Position numbers and translations under genes: made by a program. From positions 1,116,001-1,180,000 of the forward strand of contig QYRS01000007.1 of the NCBI GenBank assembly GCA_006503535.1: DNA of 64,000 bases, read 5' to 3'. A model generated the notes under the pieces. It was not told where the DNA came from, made no database searches, and saw nothing but the letters and a program-made list of their open reading frames with translations. Positions 63,767-64,000 of this stretch are shown piece after piece; the stretch's first letter is position 1, and the number at the start of each line of letters is the position of its first letter. Source of the stretch: Arthrinium phaeospermum (Eukaryota; Ascomycota; Sordariomycetes; Amphisphaeriales; Apiosporaceae).

Positions 63767-64000
63767 ATGCTTCACCCAACTGCGACAATGAACTCGCTTC
63801 ATAGAAACGTTTTGCTCTTTGGGGATGTCACAGACCCGTGGGTCGACGGCATAGACTACGTCTTCCGTCAGGCCGCGGCGATGCCATGGCTCCGATCCTT
63901 CCTGGGCCATCTGTTCTCTGCTTTCAGGGCCGAGACGAAGCATATGGATCGCACCATGCAGGACAGCCTGGGGACGTGCTCCGATTTCCAAGAGATGGCT
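63767..64000 (+). CDS. N terminus of a non-reducing PKS (SAT-like domain), cut by the window edge
   Basis: Seventy-eight codons are open from ATG to the right edge. After MLHPTATMNSLHRN comes VLLFGDVTDPWVDGIDYVF, matching the VFLFGDxT start of SAT (starter-unit ACP transacylase) domains of fungal non-reducing PKSs. It is followed by PWLRSFLGHLFSAFRAE, the usual helix after the first strand. SAT domains load a starter acyl chain, often passed on by a partner reducing PKS. The catalytic Cys/His region and all later domains (KS, AT, PT, ACP, TE) lie outside the window, so the assignment rests on this N terminus and on the divergent reducing PKS 1.2 kb away. A second in-frame ATG at 63788 is an alternative start. 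The complementary 93-codon frame (63710-63991) is a shadow. Confidence 0.75.
   Translation, partial: MLHPTATMNSLHRNVLLFGDVTDPWVDGIDYVFRQAAAMPWLRSFLGHLFSAFRAETKHMDRTMQDSLGTCSDFQEMA

Overview
The window is nuclear DNA of a filamentous ascomycete (Pezizomycotina, most likely Sordariomycetes). The evidence is short introns of 45-85 bp with GT..AG ends, a velvet-domain regulator, a NACHT-ankyrin NLR, iterative type I polyketide synthases, a DHA2-type MFS pump, and a 17.7 kb extremely AT-rich block with the signature of repeat-induced point mutation (RIP). No rRNA, tRNA, CRISPR or bacterial-type signal was found.

Layout. 1-7.6 kb: 3' part of a NACHT-ankyrin gene (one frame break), a hypothetical protein, a FAD-linked (berberine-bridge-like) oxidoreductase (one frame break), and a three-exon hypothetical protein. 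7.6-17.7 kb: no gene recognised. 17.7-19.4 kb: an intact VosA-like velvet regulator with four exons. 19.4-32.9 kb: no gene recognised, but a tandem duplication and microsatellites. 33.0-37.2 kb: a Cys-rich protein with nine CxxC motifs, a 14-TM-type MFS transporter (one frame break) and, divergent from it, a SET-domain protein. 37.4-55.0 kb: RIP-mutated repeats without open reading frames. Their two halves form one giant inverted repeat, and each arm carries an independent insertion of the same 1.2 kb element with a 13-14 bp target duplication. 55.2-62.6 kb (minus): a highly reducing polyketide synthase, KS-AT-DH-(degenerate MT)-ER-KR-ACP. 63.77 kb to the right edge (plus): the N terminus of a second PKS, starting with a SAT-like domain typical of non-reducing PKSs.

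How the genes fit together. The divergent reducing/non-reducing PKS pair sharing a 1.19 kb promoter is the arrangement used where a reduced starter chain is handed to a SAT domain, as in resorcylic-acid-lactone and some azaphilone pathways. The product here is unknown. The cluster continues past the right edge. The MFS pump and the FAD oxidoreductase are the kinds of genes found in such clusters, but they lie 19 and 50 kb away, so membership is only conjecture.

A recurring oddity is loss of reading frame by 1-2 bases, about 15-16 times in the reducing PKS and once each in three other genes, mostly at short G/C runs. Either the assembly has uncorrected homopolymer deletions or the reducing PKS is a decaying pseudogene. 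The conserved motifs between the breaks look intact, which favours the first reading or very recent decay.
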